This document shows, piece after piece, positions 12,845-24,582 of a stretch of 64,000 bases of DNA. The notes below the pieces were generated by a model. That model did no database searches. It was given only the letters and a program-made list of their open reading frames with translations, and was not told the origin of the DNA. The DNA is from Lagopus muta (Eukaryota > Chordata > Aves > Galliformes > Phasianidae), in NCBI RefSeq assembly GCF_023343835.1, contig NC_064438.1, positions 16,721,077-16,785,076 on the forward strand. The letters are read 5' to 3'. A program made the position numbers and the translations under genes. Numbering within the stretch: the stretch's first letter is position 1; every line of letters starts with the position of its first letter.

Positions 12845-15800
12845 ATGATGCCTGCCAGGGTGCTGGGGCTGCTCCTCAGTTTGCAGCTCTGCATGGGTGA
12901 GTCGTGGGGCAGTGGGGTTGCCGTGGGACAGGGGGAAGCAGAGGGGCAGGGTTTGCAGCCAAGGGTCGGCCACCCCCTGGCTCAGCCATCTCCCCGGGGT
13001 GCCCACAGGCAGCGAGGAGCTGCGGCTGGTGGATGGCGGTGGGCGCTGTGCCGGTCGGGTGGAGGTGAAGCACAAGGGCACGTGGGGCTCTGTCTGCAGC
13101 TACGACTTCCAGTGGAATATGAAAGCAGGCAGTGTGGTGTGTCGTCAGCTGGGCTGTGGCACGGTGGCCCACGCATCCCCATATGCCCCATTCGGGCAAG
13201 GCAAGGGACGCATCTGGCTTCATCCGCGCTACTGCCGTGGCACTGAGACCAAGCTGGAGAACTGCTCTCACTATGGCTGGGGGAAATACTTCTGTGGCCA
13301 TGAGTGGGACGCTGGGGTGATCTGCTCAGGTGAGGCGGGGTGTCTGGGATGGGAACAGAATGCCAGGACCCCTGGGCATGTCTGAGGCCAATCCCTGATG
13401 CAGAGGCACTGGAGCTGCGGCTGGTGGACGGTGGAGGACCCTGTGAGGGGAGAGTGAAGGTGAAGCTTCGGGGACGCTGGGGAACGGTGTATGATGATGC
13501 CTGGGACATGGATGATGCTGAGGTGGTGTGCCAGCAACTGGGCTGCGGCTCAGCTGCGCACACCAAGGTTACCTCACAATTATCTCAAGACCACAGTACC
13601 ATAATGTTGGCCTATGTCAAATGCAATGGGAATGAGAAGGCCATCTGGGATTGCAACATTAAGCGTTGGGGTCCCTACAGTTTGCGTCGTGATTATAACA
13701 TCTCTGTGGTCTGCCAAGGTGAGAGCTAGGGACATGCAGCACTGTGGGGAGCCCATCATCCACATCCCCCAGCCCAGCAACCCACCTCTCCCGGCAGGGT
13801 TCTCCCGGCTGGCTGGAGGGGACAGTGAATGCTCAGGGAGGCTGGAGGTGCGGCAGGGCCGGGCATGGGTCAGCATCTGTCACGGCCACGTGGACCTCAT
13901 GGCCACTCAGGTCGTCTGTGGAGAGCTGGGCTGCGGTACAGCACTGGCCCTACAGGAGGCAGGGCATTTTGGGACAGCAGAGGAGCCATTCTGGGATGGT
14001 GCCTTCAATTGCAACGGCACCGAGCCCCTCCTGTCCAATTGCACAAAGCTGCCTCCGCACATCCAGAACTGCACCCAACCTGCTGCCATCATTTGCTCCT
14101 GTAAGTGCCTGGGTCGTGAATCTGCATCAGCCCGGTGCAGTGCGGTTTACATGGGAGGGGGTTCCTTGCTCCACCAACCCCTGTACCCTCTCTCTGCTGT
14201 AGCCTACACTGGGTTCCGGCTGGCGGATGGAGGCTCGGTCTGCACTGGGAGGGTAGAGGTGGAGGCACAAGGGGTGTGGGGACCCCTGTGTGCCACTGCC
14301 TGGGACCTGCCCGATGCCCACGTCCTCTGCCACCACCTGGGCTGTGGCTCTGCTGTCTCCTTGCCCCCGCCAGGCCATTTTGGGGTGGGTATGGGGACAC
14401 TGCGGCGTGATGCCTTCAACTGCAGTGGGAGCGAGCGGCATCCAGGCGAGTGCCCTGTGGAGGTACTGGGGCAGCCCGCCTGCCCCCCTGGGCACACTGC
14501 TGCCGTCAACTGCTCAGGTGGGTGTGGGGACCATGGGAAGCTCCAGTAGGTGGGGAGCAATGCCCATTCCCACAGCACAGCCGCTGTTGCAGGTGTCACT
14601 GAGGCCCTGAGGCTCCACGGTGGGGAAAGCCGTTGCGACGGACAGCTGGAGGTGGCCGTGCGCCCCGGTGTCTGGGCCCGTGTGTCTGTGGGGCTGTGGG
14701 ACAATGGCACTGCCACCGTGGCGTGCCGGCAGCTGGGCTGCGGTGTGCCTGAGAAAATCTATGCAGCGCCGGCCAATGGCTCGGGCCCCATGGAGCTGCA
14801 GGAGCTGCGCTGTGTGGGCACCGAGGAGCTCCTGGCACAGTGTAACATTTCAGGGATGGCCACAGAGCTCAGCAAGAGCCCTGAGGATTTGGCCATTGCC
14901 TGCTCAGGTGAGTGCACAGGGAAGGGCCACGAGCACGATGCTGCCAGCCCCATCCTCAGCCTCAAATTCTCACACAGGAAGCAAGCAGCTGAGGCTGGTA
15001 GGCGGCCCGGGGCGCTGTGCCGGCAGGGTGGAGGTGTACAGCGAGGGCACGTGGGGCACCGTCTGCCAGGACACCTGGACCCTGCAGGATGCCACCGTCG
15101 TCTGTCGCCAGCTGGGCTGCGGATGGGCCCTGGAGGCACCTGGCTCCGAGCGCTTTGGGCCTGGCACTGGGACGCTGTGGCCAGGTGCCAGGGGCTGCTC
15201 TGGCACAGAGGATGCTCTGTGGCACTGCGCAGCCAAAGTGCAGCGTGGCTGCCAGATTGGAGGTGGAGCGGGCGCTGTGTGCTCAGGTGAGTGCCACCAT
15301 CCCTCTGCATGGGAGCAGCCCCACCGCCCTCGGGGTGCAGTGATCCCCTGACCTTGTTGCAGGGCTGCTGGACCTGCGGCTGACGGGAAGGAGCAGCAGA
15401 TGCAGTGGACACCTGGAGGTGCTGCATGAGGGGACATGGGGTCCTGTTTGTGCCAACGGCACCAGCCTCGCCACAGCCACTGCCGTCTGCCGCCAGCTGG
15501 GATGTGGCACTGAGGGAATTCTGGCAGCCATCGCTGCAGAGGGCTTCGAACCCGCCTGGCTGAGCTGGGTGAGTTGTGAGGAGGGAGCCCGCTCACTCTG
15601 GCGCTGCCCCTCAGCGCCCTGGCAGCTGCAGGAATGTGACACCACTGGGATCACCTACATCTCCTGTGACGAGGACACCAGGGACAGCAGTGAGGTTACC
15701 AGCCCAGCCCCAGGTAGCAGCCACTGGGACAGAGACACCCCAACAAAAATGGCTTTGTCCTCGCTCACTGTCCTCTGACTGCTGCTATGAGATCCCCACG

Positions 15801-16623
15801 GGGCCTCACGCTTCCTATCACTGCCCCACAGCTCTCACCCACAGCGCCGTCCCGCTGACTGCAGCGCCAAGCAGGGTGTCAGCACTCACGGTGCTGTGCG
15901 TGGTCCTGGGGACGCTGCTGTGCCTGGCCCTGGCAGTTCTGGCACACCGCACACGGGCCCAGAGCCAAGGTGGGCACCGCTCTGCAGGTTCTCCAGCATG
16001 GGGCAGAACCTTGGGGACACTGGGGGCACTGTTGCCATGCACGCTGCCTTGCAGGTCCCAGCAAGGATGCTGCCTCTGAGGTTGTGTATGAGGAGCTGGA
16101 CTACAGCCTGATGCCTGATTACCAGGAGGTGCCCAGCCACACAGGTGGGAGCGGGAGAGTCCCTGGGGCTTGAGGCTGTCCTCATGCCCTGCTGTGTCCA
16201 TAACGCTCTTCCTCACCTCCAGGCTCCCTGTCCCTGGGCTCAGGGAAAAAGGTGTCGGAACCCAGTGGGGATGGTGCAGAGGAGAGCAACCTCCAGGTGT
16301 CCTCAGGTAGGGACACGGGCACAGAGGTGCACTGGGAGGACAGAAGGGCACAGGGCACCCTTCAGAGAGGACACAGGAAAGCAGCATTGATGGGGAGGTG
16401 AGGGCACGAAGCCCCTCCCATCTGTATCCTCACCAATGTCCCATCCATGTCTGTTGCAGACCCCCTTGCTGAGCCCCATCACAGCCCCTCACATGGCTAC
16501 GATGATGCTATGGCTGTGCTGGAGGTGTCCGTCTCTCCCCACCTCGGGGACAATCCAGCACAACCACCCGAGGACACAGGATATGACGACGTTGGTGTCA
16601 GCACCCTGGGGACATCGCTGTGA
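12845..16623 (+). CDS. WC1/CD163-type receptor A: seven SRCR domains, TM, tyrosine tail
   Basis: Exons (all phase 1): 12845-12896 signal; 13009-13329 SRCR1; 13404-13718 SRCR2; 13798-14100 SRCR3; 14203-14517 SRCR4; 14593-14907 SRCR5; 14978-15286 SRCR6; 15363-15713 SRCR7 and stalk; 15832-15969 TM; 16055-16144, 16223-16306 and 16460-16623 tail. The product is 918 residues. One exon per domain with phase 1 borders is the group B SRCR layout. Six-to-eight Cys per domain and VVCRQLGCG cores are visible. The TM is about 779-798. The tail has YEELDY (Tyr 818), GYDDA (878) and GYDDV followed by STLGTS (906), close to the bovine WC1 tail. The ATGATG start at 12,845 is used because it is shared by all copies and has A at -3; an ATG at 12,833 is also possible. 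Expected at the leukocyte surface as pattern-recognition or co-receptor; ligand unknown. All splice sites are GT-AG and no frame is broken. Confidence 0.9.
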
Positions 16624-16826
16624 GCAGCCTGTGGGGACATGGCTGGAACAGGGACCTCTGCTCCCGAGAAGGGGCAGCCCTGTTCTTGGCAGCATCACCT
16701 TTCCCTGCCTGGTGCACAAAACAGCACCAAATTGCTCCATTCTCCTTCCTGAAGCTGGGACACAACAGCAAGTTGACTTGTATAAATAACTTTCTGTAAC
16801 ACTTTCCATATGAGTATCTCTTCTTT

Positions 16827-16832
16827 ATTAAA
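16827..16832 (+). terminator. Polyadenylation signal of SRCR gene A
   Basis: ATTAAA, the common variant signal, 204 bases after the stop codon. It is kept at the same place in copies B and C. Confidence 0.75.
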
Positions 16833-18569
16833 ACCCCAAATCTGTGGAGAAACTCACTTCCAGCCTTGGATTCCGTACCTGATTCTGTCAGCCACCCCTC
16901 GCGGCTCTGGGGCAAAGAGAGATTTCAGAGATCTCCCCTTTGGCTCTGGACACGGGGGTAACAAAGACAAGAGCGTGAAAGCTGACAGCGATGAGGTGGG
17001 ACGGCTCCCATGACTGCTGCGCTGCAGTGGAAGGACAACAAGGACGCGTGTCCCCACAGGCACACAGGTGCAGGCACGCTGCCGCACGCTGCCACACGCT
17101 GCGGTTTCAGCCGGCAGGCAGCTGAGCAGCACCCGGCCGTTCGCTCACTCCGCCCCTGCCCCCAGTGTGCCATGGGGGAGAGAGCTGTAAACAGCCTCGA
17201 GGGCAGATACAAACAGAAAAGGGCAGAAAGCAGTTACAGAAATTCAGATGATAACTGTAGTGTGTGCATCTCCACACACATTCACAGCCTTTTCGCACAC
17301 GTTCTGATAAGCAAACCTGAGTCAGCTGGCTCTCACCCTGCGCTTGCTGGGAGGATCTGCACTTCTGGGGACACCTCCGTTGGCAGTGGGAAGAGCACGC
17401 CGTGAAAGAGCTGCCTGTGACACCAGACACATCGGGCCGGGGGCTGAGCCACCTCCTGCACTTGTCTGTTACTGCAGTCTGTAAGGACCCGCAGCGGCTG
17501 AGGGCAGGATTCCCATCCCTGACGTATGCTCCCGAAGGACGGTGCCGAGCAGCCGTCCTGCCCCATCAGCTCCGTGCCACCGCTGCCATCAATCAAGGAG
17601 GAATGGCAGCCAGAGCCGAATGCCTGGCCCTGCTGAGCCCCGATGCCTCCTGCCGGAGCTCTGCACCACGAGCACAGCGGGGCAGCAGTGACGCCCAGGT
17701 GCTGCCAGCGTCCCCAGCCCGCAGCCGCGTTCCCCGGTGCCCGCCGAGCCGTGCCGCCATGCAGTGACCCTGCAGCGGGGCCGGGCGCTGCGCCACGTCC
17801 CAGCCCTGCGGACAGGCAGGGTTTCGCTTTTGAAAGCGGCCGCGCACCCATCGCACACTTCCTCCTTCCCCACACCGGGCTGCACGCGGGGACACGGGCA
17901 GGGACAGCTCGGCCTGCAGCCTTCCTTCCCCTGTGCAGTTGGGGTTGCTGTGCTGGCCTCGCAGCAGCCGCACAGCCCTAGGACTGCAGCAATCTGCAGC
18001 TGTCCCTGTGTCTGCTCCTGCAGCAGGACAGCAAAGCGGGGCAGCAAGACCTTCCTGCATGCTGCAGGCTCGAGTAGAACAGCATCACCTTATGCAGTGT
18101 ATTGCTTCTATGCAGGTGGCACAGCAGCTGTGTGAGGTTGGTGCTCACAATGGGTCCCTGCATGGAGAAAACATGCCCTCTTGCCTGTGCTGCGGGGCGG
18201 ATGTTGGGTCCACTTGTATTCAGATGCAGGCAGTGCTGTGTCCCAACAGCTGATGCAAGGGCCCTGCTGCCAGCATGGGGACTTTATTCACCCCCACTGC
18301 AGCCTGAGGAACCACAAAGCCAGCTCTAGGGCTGCACTATAATGTGGTACGCACTAGAGTGCAGAGGGAGGCCTTGTTACGGGTCGGTCTATACCCTGTG
18401 GGGACCCTCTCTGCATGGACACAGCCAGAGACGCAGCCCCGACTCAGGGACATGCGCAGCACCCAGGCAGGCTGGCTCCCCTTGGTGACACACAGGCAGT
18501 GAGCCCCGTGGTGGAGCTGCGTGACGCCAGAAGCGGAGACAAGTCTCATATTTGGGCACGAAGCAGGTT

Positions 18570-18646
18570 ATTGGAGGCTGGGACCCAGCAGGCGGCTGAT
18601 AACCCTGCTGATAACGGCTCCCACCGCACCTCGCCATCCCCATTGG
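18570..18646 (+). promoter_or_regulatory. Proximal promoter of SRCR gene B
   Basis: Same arrangement as in copy A: inverted CCAAT boxes at 18,570 and 18,642 bracket TGATAA at 18,597 and 18,609. Confidence 0.5.
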
Positions 18647-18717
18647 CTCCTGCCAGCAGGGGCTGCCTATATCTCCCCCTCCCCATCCTGGGCTGCAGGC
18701 TGTGCATGTGGGGCACG

Positions 18718-21700
18718 ATGATGCCTGCCAGGGTGCTGGGGCTGCTCCTCAGTTTGCAGCTCTGCATGGGTGAGTCGTGGGGCAGTGGGGTTGCCGTGGG
18801 ACAGGGGGAAGCAGAGGGGCAGGGTTTGCAGCCAAGGGTCGGCCACCCCCTGGCTCAGCCATCTCCCCGGGGTGCCCACAGGCAGCGAGGAGCTGCGGCT
18901 GGTGGATGGCGGTGGGCGCTGTGCCGGTCGGGTGGAGGTGAAGCATGAAGGCGAATGGGGATCCGTCTGCAGCTATGACTTCGACTGGGACATAAAAGGG
19001 GCCAGTGTGGTGTGTCGTCAGCTGGGCTGTGGCACGGTGGCCCACGCATCCCCATATGCCCCATTCGGGCAAGGCAAGGGACGCATCTGGCTTCATCCCT
19101 TTTTCTGCCGCGGCACTGAGACCAAGCTGGAGAACTGCCCCCACTTTGGCTGGGGGAACCACTTCTGTGGCCATGAGTGGGACGTTGGGGTGATCTGCTC
19201 AGGTGAGGAAGGGTGTCTGGGATGGGAACAGAATGCCAGGACCCCTGGGCATGGCTGAGGCCAATCCCTGATGCAGAGGCACTGGAGCTGCGGCTGGCGG
19301 ACGGTGGAGGACCCTGTGAGGGGAGAGTGGAGGTGAAGCTTCGGGGACGCTGGGGCACAGTGACAGATGATGCCTGGGACATGGATGATGCTGAGGTGGT
19401 GTGCCAGCAACTGGGCTGCGGCTCGGCTGCTGGCGCCTACTTTGCCTCACGATTTCGGTCAGTAGATGGCCCCATCATGATGGCCTTTATTGACTGCCGT
19501 GGAGATGAGGCTGCCCTGTGGAATTGTAACATTCAGGGCTGGGGTCCCTACAATGGTCCTCATGATTATGACATTGCTGTGGTCTGCCAAGGTGAGAGCT
19601 GGGGGCATATGGCACTATGGGGAGCCCATCACTCACATCCCCCTGCCCAGCAGCTCACCTCCCTTGGCAGGGTTCTCCCGGCTGGCCGGAGGGGAAAGTG
19701 AGTGCTCAGGGAGACTGGAGGTGCGGCAGGGCCAGGCCTGGGTCAGCATCTGTCACGGCCATGTGGACCTCATGGCCGCCCACGTCGTCTGCAGAGAGCT
19801 GGGCTGTGGTACAGCACTGGCTCTATATGGGACTGAGCAATTTGGTGCAGCAGAGGGGCCATTCTGGCATGGTGCCTTTGAGTGCAACGGCACTGAGCCC
19901 CTCCTGTCTGCTTGCACACAGCGGCCTCCGCACATCCAGACCTGCATCCAAACCACAGCCATCATCTGCTCCTGTAAGTGCAAGGGCTGTGGATCTGCAG
20001 GGGCCCTGTGCAGTGTGGAGTGCTCAGGAGGTCCCTCACTCCACCAACCCCTCTCTCTGCTGCAGACTACACCGGGTTACGGCTTGTGGACGGCGGCTCA
20101 GCCTGCACCGGGCGGGTGGAGGTGGAGGCACAAGGAGTGTGGGGACCCCTGTGTGCCACTGCCTGGGACCTGCCCGATGCCCACGTCCTCTGCCACCACC
20201 TGGGCTGTGGCTCTGCTGTCTCCTTGCCCCCGCCAGGCCATTTTGGGATGGGTATGGGGACACTGCGGCGTGATGCCTTCAACTGCAGTGGGAGCGAGCG
20301 GCATCCAGGCGAGTGCCCTGTGGAGGTACTGGGGCAGCCCGCCTGCCCCCCTGGGCACACTGCTGCCGTCAACTGCTCAGGTGGGTGTGGGGACCATGGG
20401 AAGCTCCAGTAGGTGGGGAGCAATGCCAGTTCTCACAGCACAGCCGCTGTTGCAGGTGTCACTGAGCCCCTGAGGCTCCACGGTGGGGAAAGCCGTTGCG
20501 ACGGACAGCTGGAGGTGGCCGTGCGCCCCGGTGTCTGGGCCCGTGTGTCTGTGGGGCTGTGGGACAATGGCACTGCCACCGTGGCGTGCCGGCAGCTGGG
20601 CTGCGGTGTGCCTGAGAAAATCTATGCAGCGCCGGCCAATGGCTCGGGCCCCGTGGAGCTGCAGGAGCTGCGCTGTGTGGGCACCGAGGAGCTCCTGGCA
20701 CAGTGTAACATCTCAGGGATGGCCACAGAGCTCAGCAAGAGCCTTGAGGATTTGGCCATTGCCTGCTCAGGTGAGTGCACAGGGAAGGGCCACGAGCACG
20801 ATGCTGCCAGCCCCATCCTCAGCCTCAAATTCTCACACAGGAAGCAAGCAGCTGAGGCTGGTAGGCGGCCCGGGGCGCTGTGCTGGCAGGGTGGAGGTGT
20901 ACAGCGAGGGCACGTGGGGCACCGTCTGCCAGGACACCTGGACCCTGCAGGATGCCACCGTCGTCTGTCGCCAGCTGGGCTGCGGATGGGCCCTGGAGGC
21001 ACCTGGCTCCGAGCGCTTTGGGCCTGGCACTGGGACGCTGTGGCCAGGTACCGGGGGCTGCTCTGGCACAGAGGATGCTCTGTGGCACTGCGCAGCCAAA
21101 GTGCAGCGTGGCTGCCAGATTGGAGGTGGAGCGGGCGCTGTGTGCTCAGGTGAGTGCCACCATCCCTCTGCATGGGAGCAGCCCCACCGCCCTCGGGGTG
21201 CAGTGATCCCCTGTCCTCGTTGCAGGGCTGCTGGACCTGCGGCTGAGGGGAAGGAGCAGCAGATGCAGTGGATACCTGGAGGTGCTGCATGAGGGGACGT
21301 GGGGTCCTGTTTGTGCCAATGGCACCAGCCTCGCCACGGCCACTGCCGTCTGCCGCCAGCTGGGATGTGGCACTAAGGGGGAGCTGGAAGATCCAGTCTC
21401 TGCAGAGGGCTTGGAACCCGCCTGGCTGAGCTGGGTGAGTTGTGAGGAGGGAGCCCGCTCGCTCTGGCGCTGCCCTTCAACGCCCTGGCAGCTGCAGGAA
21501 TGTGACACCACTGGGATCACCTACATCTCCTGTGACGAGGACAGCAGGGACAGCAGTGAGGCTACCAGCCCAGCCCCAGGTAGCAGCCACTGGGACAGAG
21601 ACACCCCAACAAAAATGGCTTTGTCCTCGCTCACTGTCCTCTGACTGCTGCCATGAGATCCCCACGGGGCCTCACGCTTCCTATCACTGCCCCACAGCTC

Positions 21701-22498
21701 TCACCCACAGCGCCGTCCCGCTGACTGCAGCGCCAAGCAGGGTGTCAGCACTCACAGTGCTGTGCGTGGTCCTGGGGACGCTGCTGTGCCTGGCCCTGGC
21801 CGCCCTGGCAGTTCTGGCACACCGCACACGGGCCCAGAGCCAAGGTGGGCACCGCTCTGCAGGTTCTCCAGCATGGGGCAGAACCTTGGGGACACTGGGG
21901 GCACTGTTGCCATGCACGCTGCCTTGCAGGCCCCAGCAAGGATGCTGCCTCTGAGGTTGTGTATGAGGAGCTGGACTACAGCCTGATGCCTGATTACCAG
22001 GAGGTGCCCAGCCACACAGGTGGGAGCGGGAGAGTCCCTGGGGCTTGAGGCTGTCCTCATGCCCTGCTGTGTCCATAATGCTCTTCCTCACCTCCAGGCT
22101 CCCTGTCCCTGGGCTCAGGGAAAAAGGTGTCGGAACCCAGTGGGGATGGTGCAGAGGAGAGCAACCTCCAGGTGTCCTCAGGTAGGGGCACGGGCACAGA
22201 GGTGCACTGGGAGGACAGAAGGGCACAGGGCACCCTTCAGAGGGGACACAGGAAAGCAGCATTGATGGGGAGGTGAGGGCACGAAGCCCCTCCCATCTGT
22301 ATCCTCACCAATGTCCCATCCATGTCTGTTGCAGACCCCCTTGCTGAGCCCCATCACAGCCCCTCACATGGCTACGATGATGCTATGGCTGTGCTGGAGG
22401 TGTCCGTCTCTCCCCACCTCGGGGACAATCCAGCACAACCACCCGAGGACACAGGATATGACGACGTTGGTGTCAGCACCCTGGGGACATCGCTGTGA
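18718..22498 (+). CDS. WC1/CD163-type receptor B: seven SRCR domains, TM, tyrosine tail
   Basis: Exons: 18718-18769; 18882-19202; 19277-19591; 19671-19973; 20066-20380; 20456-20770; 20841-21149; 21226-21579; 21698-21844; 21930-22019; 22098-22181; 22335-22498. The product is 922 residues with the same domain order as copy A. Its SRCR1 reads HEGEWGSVCSYDFDWDIKG where A has HKGTWGSVCSYDFQWNMKA; the second half of SRCR2 and much of SRCR3 also differ. SRCR7 carries a private loop KGELEDPVSAEG and is one residue longer than in A and C. The TM has three more residues than in A (LALAALAVLA). The tail exons are almost identical to A, with the YEEL and GYDD motifs intact. All frames are open and all splice sites canonical. 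Role and ligand are inferred only from the family. Confidence 0.9.
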
Positions 22499-22701
22499 GC
22501 AGCCTGTGGGGACATGGCTGGAACAGGGACCTCTGCTCCCGAGAAGGGGCAGCCCTGTTCTTGGCAGCATCACCTTTCCCTGCCTGGTGCCCAAAACAGC
22601 ACCAAATTGCTCCATTCTCCTTCCTGAAGCTGGGACACAACAGCAAGTTGACTTGTATAAATAATTTTCTGTAACTCTTTCCATATGAGTATCTCTTCTT
22701 T

Positions 22702-22707
22702 ATTAAA
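22702..22707 (+). terminator. Polyadenylation signal of SRCR gene B
   Basis: ATTAAA 204 bases after the stop codon, positionally conserved with copy A. Confidence 0.75.
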
Positions 22708-24434
22708 ACCCCAAATCTGTGGAGAAACTCACTTCCAGCCTTGGATTCCGTACCTGATTCTGTCAGCCACCCCTCGTGGCCCTGGGGCAAAGAGAGATTT
22801 CAGAGATCTCCCCTTTGGCTCTGGGCACGGGGGTAACAAAGACAAGAGCATGAAAGCTGACAGCGATGAGGTGGGACGGCTCCCATGACTGCTGCGCTGC
22901 AGTGGAAGGACAACAAGGACGCGTGTCCCCACAGGCACACAGGTGCAGGCACGCTGCCACACGCTGCAGTTTCAGCCGGCAGGCAGCTGAGCAGCACCCG
23001 GCCGTTCGCTCACTCCGCCCCTGCCCCCAGTGTGCCATGGGGGAGAGAGCTGTAAACAGCCTCGAGGGCAGATACAAACAGAAAAGGGCAGAAAGCAGTT
23101 ACAGAAATTCAGATGATAACTGTAGTGTGTGCATCTCCACACACATTCACAGCCTTTTCGCACACGTTCTGATAAGCAAACCTGAGTCAGCTGGCTCTCA
23201 CCCTGCGCTTGCTGGGAGGATCTGCACTTCTGGGGACACCTCCGTTGGCAGTGGGAAGAGCACGCCGTGAAAGAGCTGCCTGTGACACCAGACACATCGG
23301 GCCGGGGGCTGAGCCACCTCCTGCACTTGTCTGTTACTGCAGTCTGTAAGGGCCCGCAGCGGCTGAGGGCAGGATTCCCATCCCTGACGTATGCTCCCGA
23401 AGGACGGTGCCGAGCAGCCGTCCTGCCCCGTCAGCTCCGTGCCACCGCTGCCATCAATCAAGGAGGAATGGCAGCCAGAGCCGAATGCCTGGCCCTGCTG
23501 AGCCCCGATGCCTCCTGCCGGAGCTCTGCACCACGAGCACAGCGGGGCAGCAGTGACGCCCAGGTGCTGCCAGCGTCCCCAGCCCGCAGCCGCGTTCCCC
23601 GGTGCCCACCGAGCCGTGCCGCCATGCAGTGACCCTGCAGCGGGGCCGGGCGCTGCGCCACGTCCCAGCCCTGCGGACAGGCAGGGTTTCGCTTTTGAAA
23701 GCGGCCGCGCACCCATCGCACACTTCCTCCTTCCCCACACCGGGCTGCACGCGGGGACACGGGCAGGGACAGCTCGGCCTGCAGCCTTCCTTCCCCTGTG
23801 CAGTTGGGGTTGCTGTGCTGGCCTCGCAGCAGCTGCACAGCCCTAGGACTGCAGCAATCTGCAGCTGTCCCTGTGTCTGCTCCTGCAGCAGGACAGCAAA
23901 GCGGGGCAGCAACACCTTCCTGCATGCTGCAGGCTCGAGTAGAACAGCATCACCGTATGCAGTGTATTGCTTCTGTGCGGGTGGCACAGCAGCTGTGTGA
24001 GGTTGGTGCTCACAATGGGTCCCTGCATGGAGAAAACATCCCCTCTTGCCTGTGCTGCGGGGAGGATGTTGGGTCCACTTGTATTCAGATGCAGGCAGTG
24101 CTGTGTCCCAACAGCTGATGCAAGGGCCCTGCTGCCAGCATGGGGACTTTATTCACCCCCACTGCTGCCTGAGGAACCACAAAGCCAGCTCTAGGGCTGC
24201 ACTATAATGTGGTACGCACTAGAGTGCAGAGGGAGGCCTTGTTACGGGTCGGTCTATACCCTGTGGGGACCGTCTCTGCACGGACACAGCCAGAGACGCA
24301 GCCCCGACTCAGGGACATGCGCAGCACCCAGGCAGGCTGGCTCCCCTTGGTGACACACAGGCAGTGAGCCCCGTGGTGGAGCTGCGTGACGCCAGAAGCG
24401 GAGACAAGTCTCATATTTGGGCACGAAGCAGGTT

Positions 24435-24511
24435 ATTGGAGGCTGGGACCCAGCAGGCGGCTGATAACCCTGCTGATAACGGCTCCCACCGCACCTCGCC
24501 ATCCCCATTGG
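24435..24511 (+). promoter_or_regulatory. Proximal promoter of SRCR gene C
   Basis: Inverted CCAAT boxes at 24,435 and 24,507 bracket two TGATAA motifs, as in A and B. Confidence 0.5.
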
Positions 24512-24582
24512 CTCCTGCCAGCAGGGGCTGCCTATATCTCCCCCTCCCCATCCTGGGCTGCAGGCTGTGCACGTGGGGCACG

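Larger units (their letters stand above)
11172..17049 (+). repeat. SRCR tandem unit A
   Basis: First of three head-to-tail units with a period of 5,873-5,875 bases. The junction sequence GTCCCCACAGGCACACAGG lies at 11,177 and recurs at 17,050 and 22,925. The unit holds about 1.65 kb of 5' flank, the whole receptor gene and about 220 bases after the polyadenylation signal. Near-identity of intergenic DNA shows recent duplication or ongoing homogenisation. Confidence 0.93.
17050..22924 (+). repeat. SRCR tandem unit B
   Basis: Second unit, 5,875 bases long. Its 5' flank differs from that of unit A by only scattered single bases over more than 1.6 kb. The short direct repeat of CACGCTGC near the unit start occurs three times in A and B but twice in C. 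Confidence 0.93.

Noticed and set aside
12506-13246. A 246-codon plus-strand open frame running from the promoter through intron 1 into SRCR1
   Set aside because: It leaves the SRCR frame in exon 2 and ignores clear splice sites; the receptor gene explains the region.
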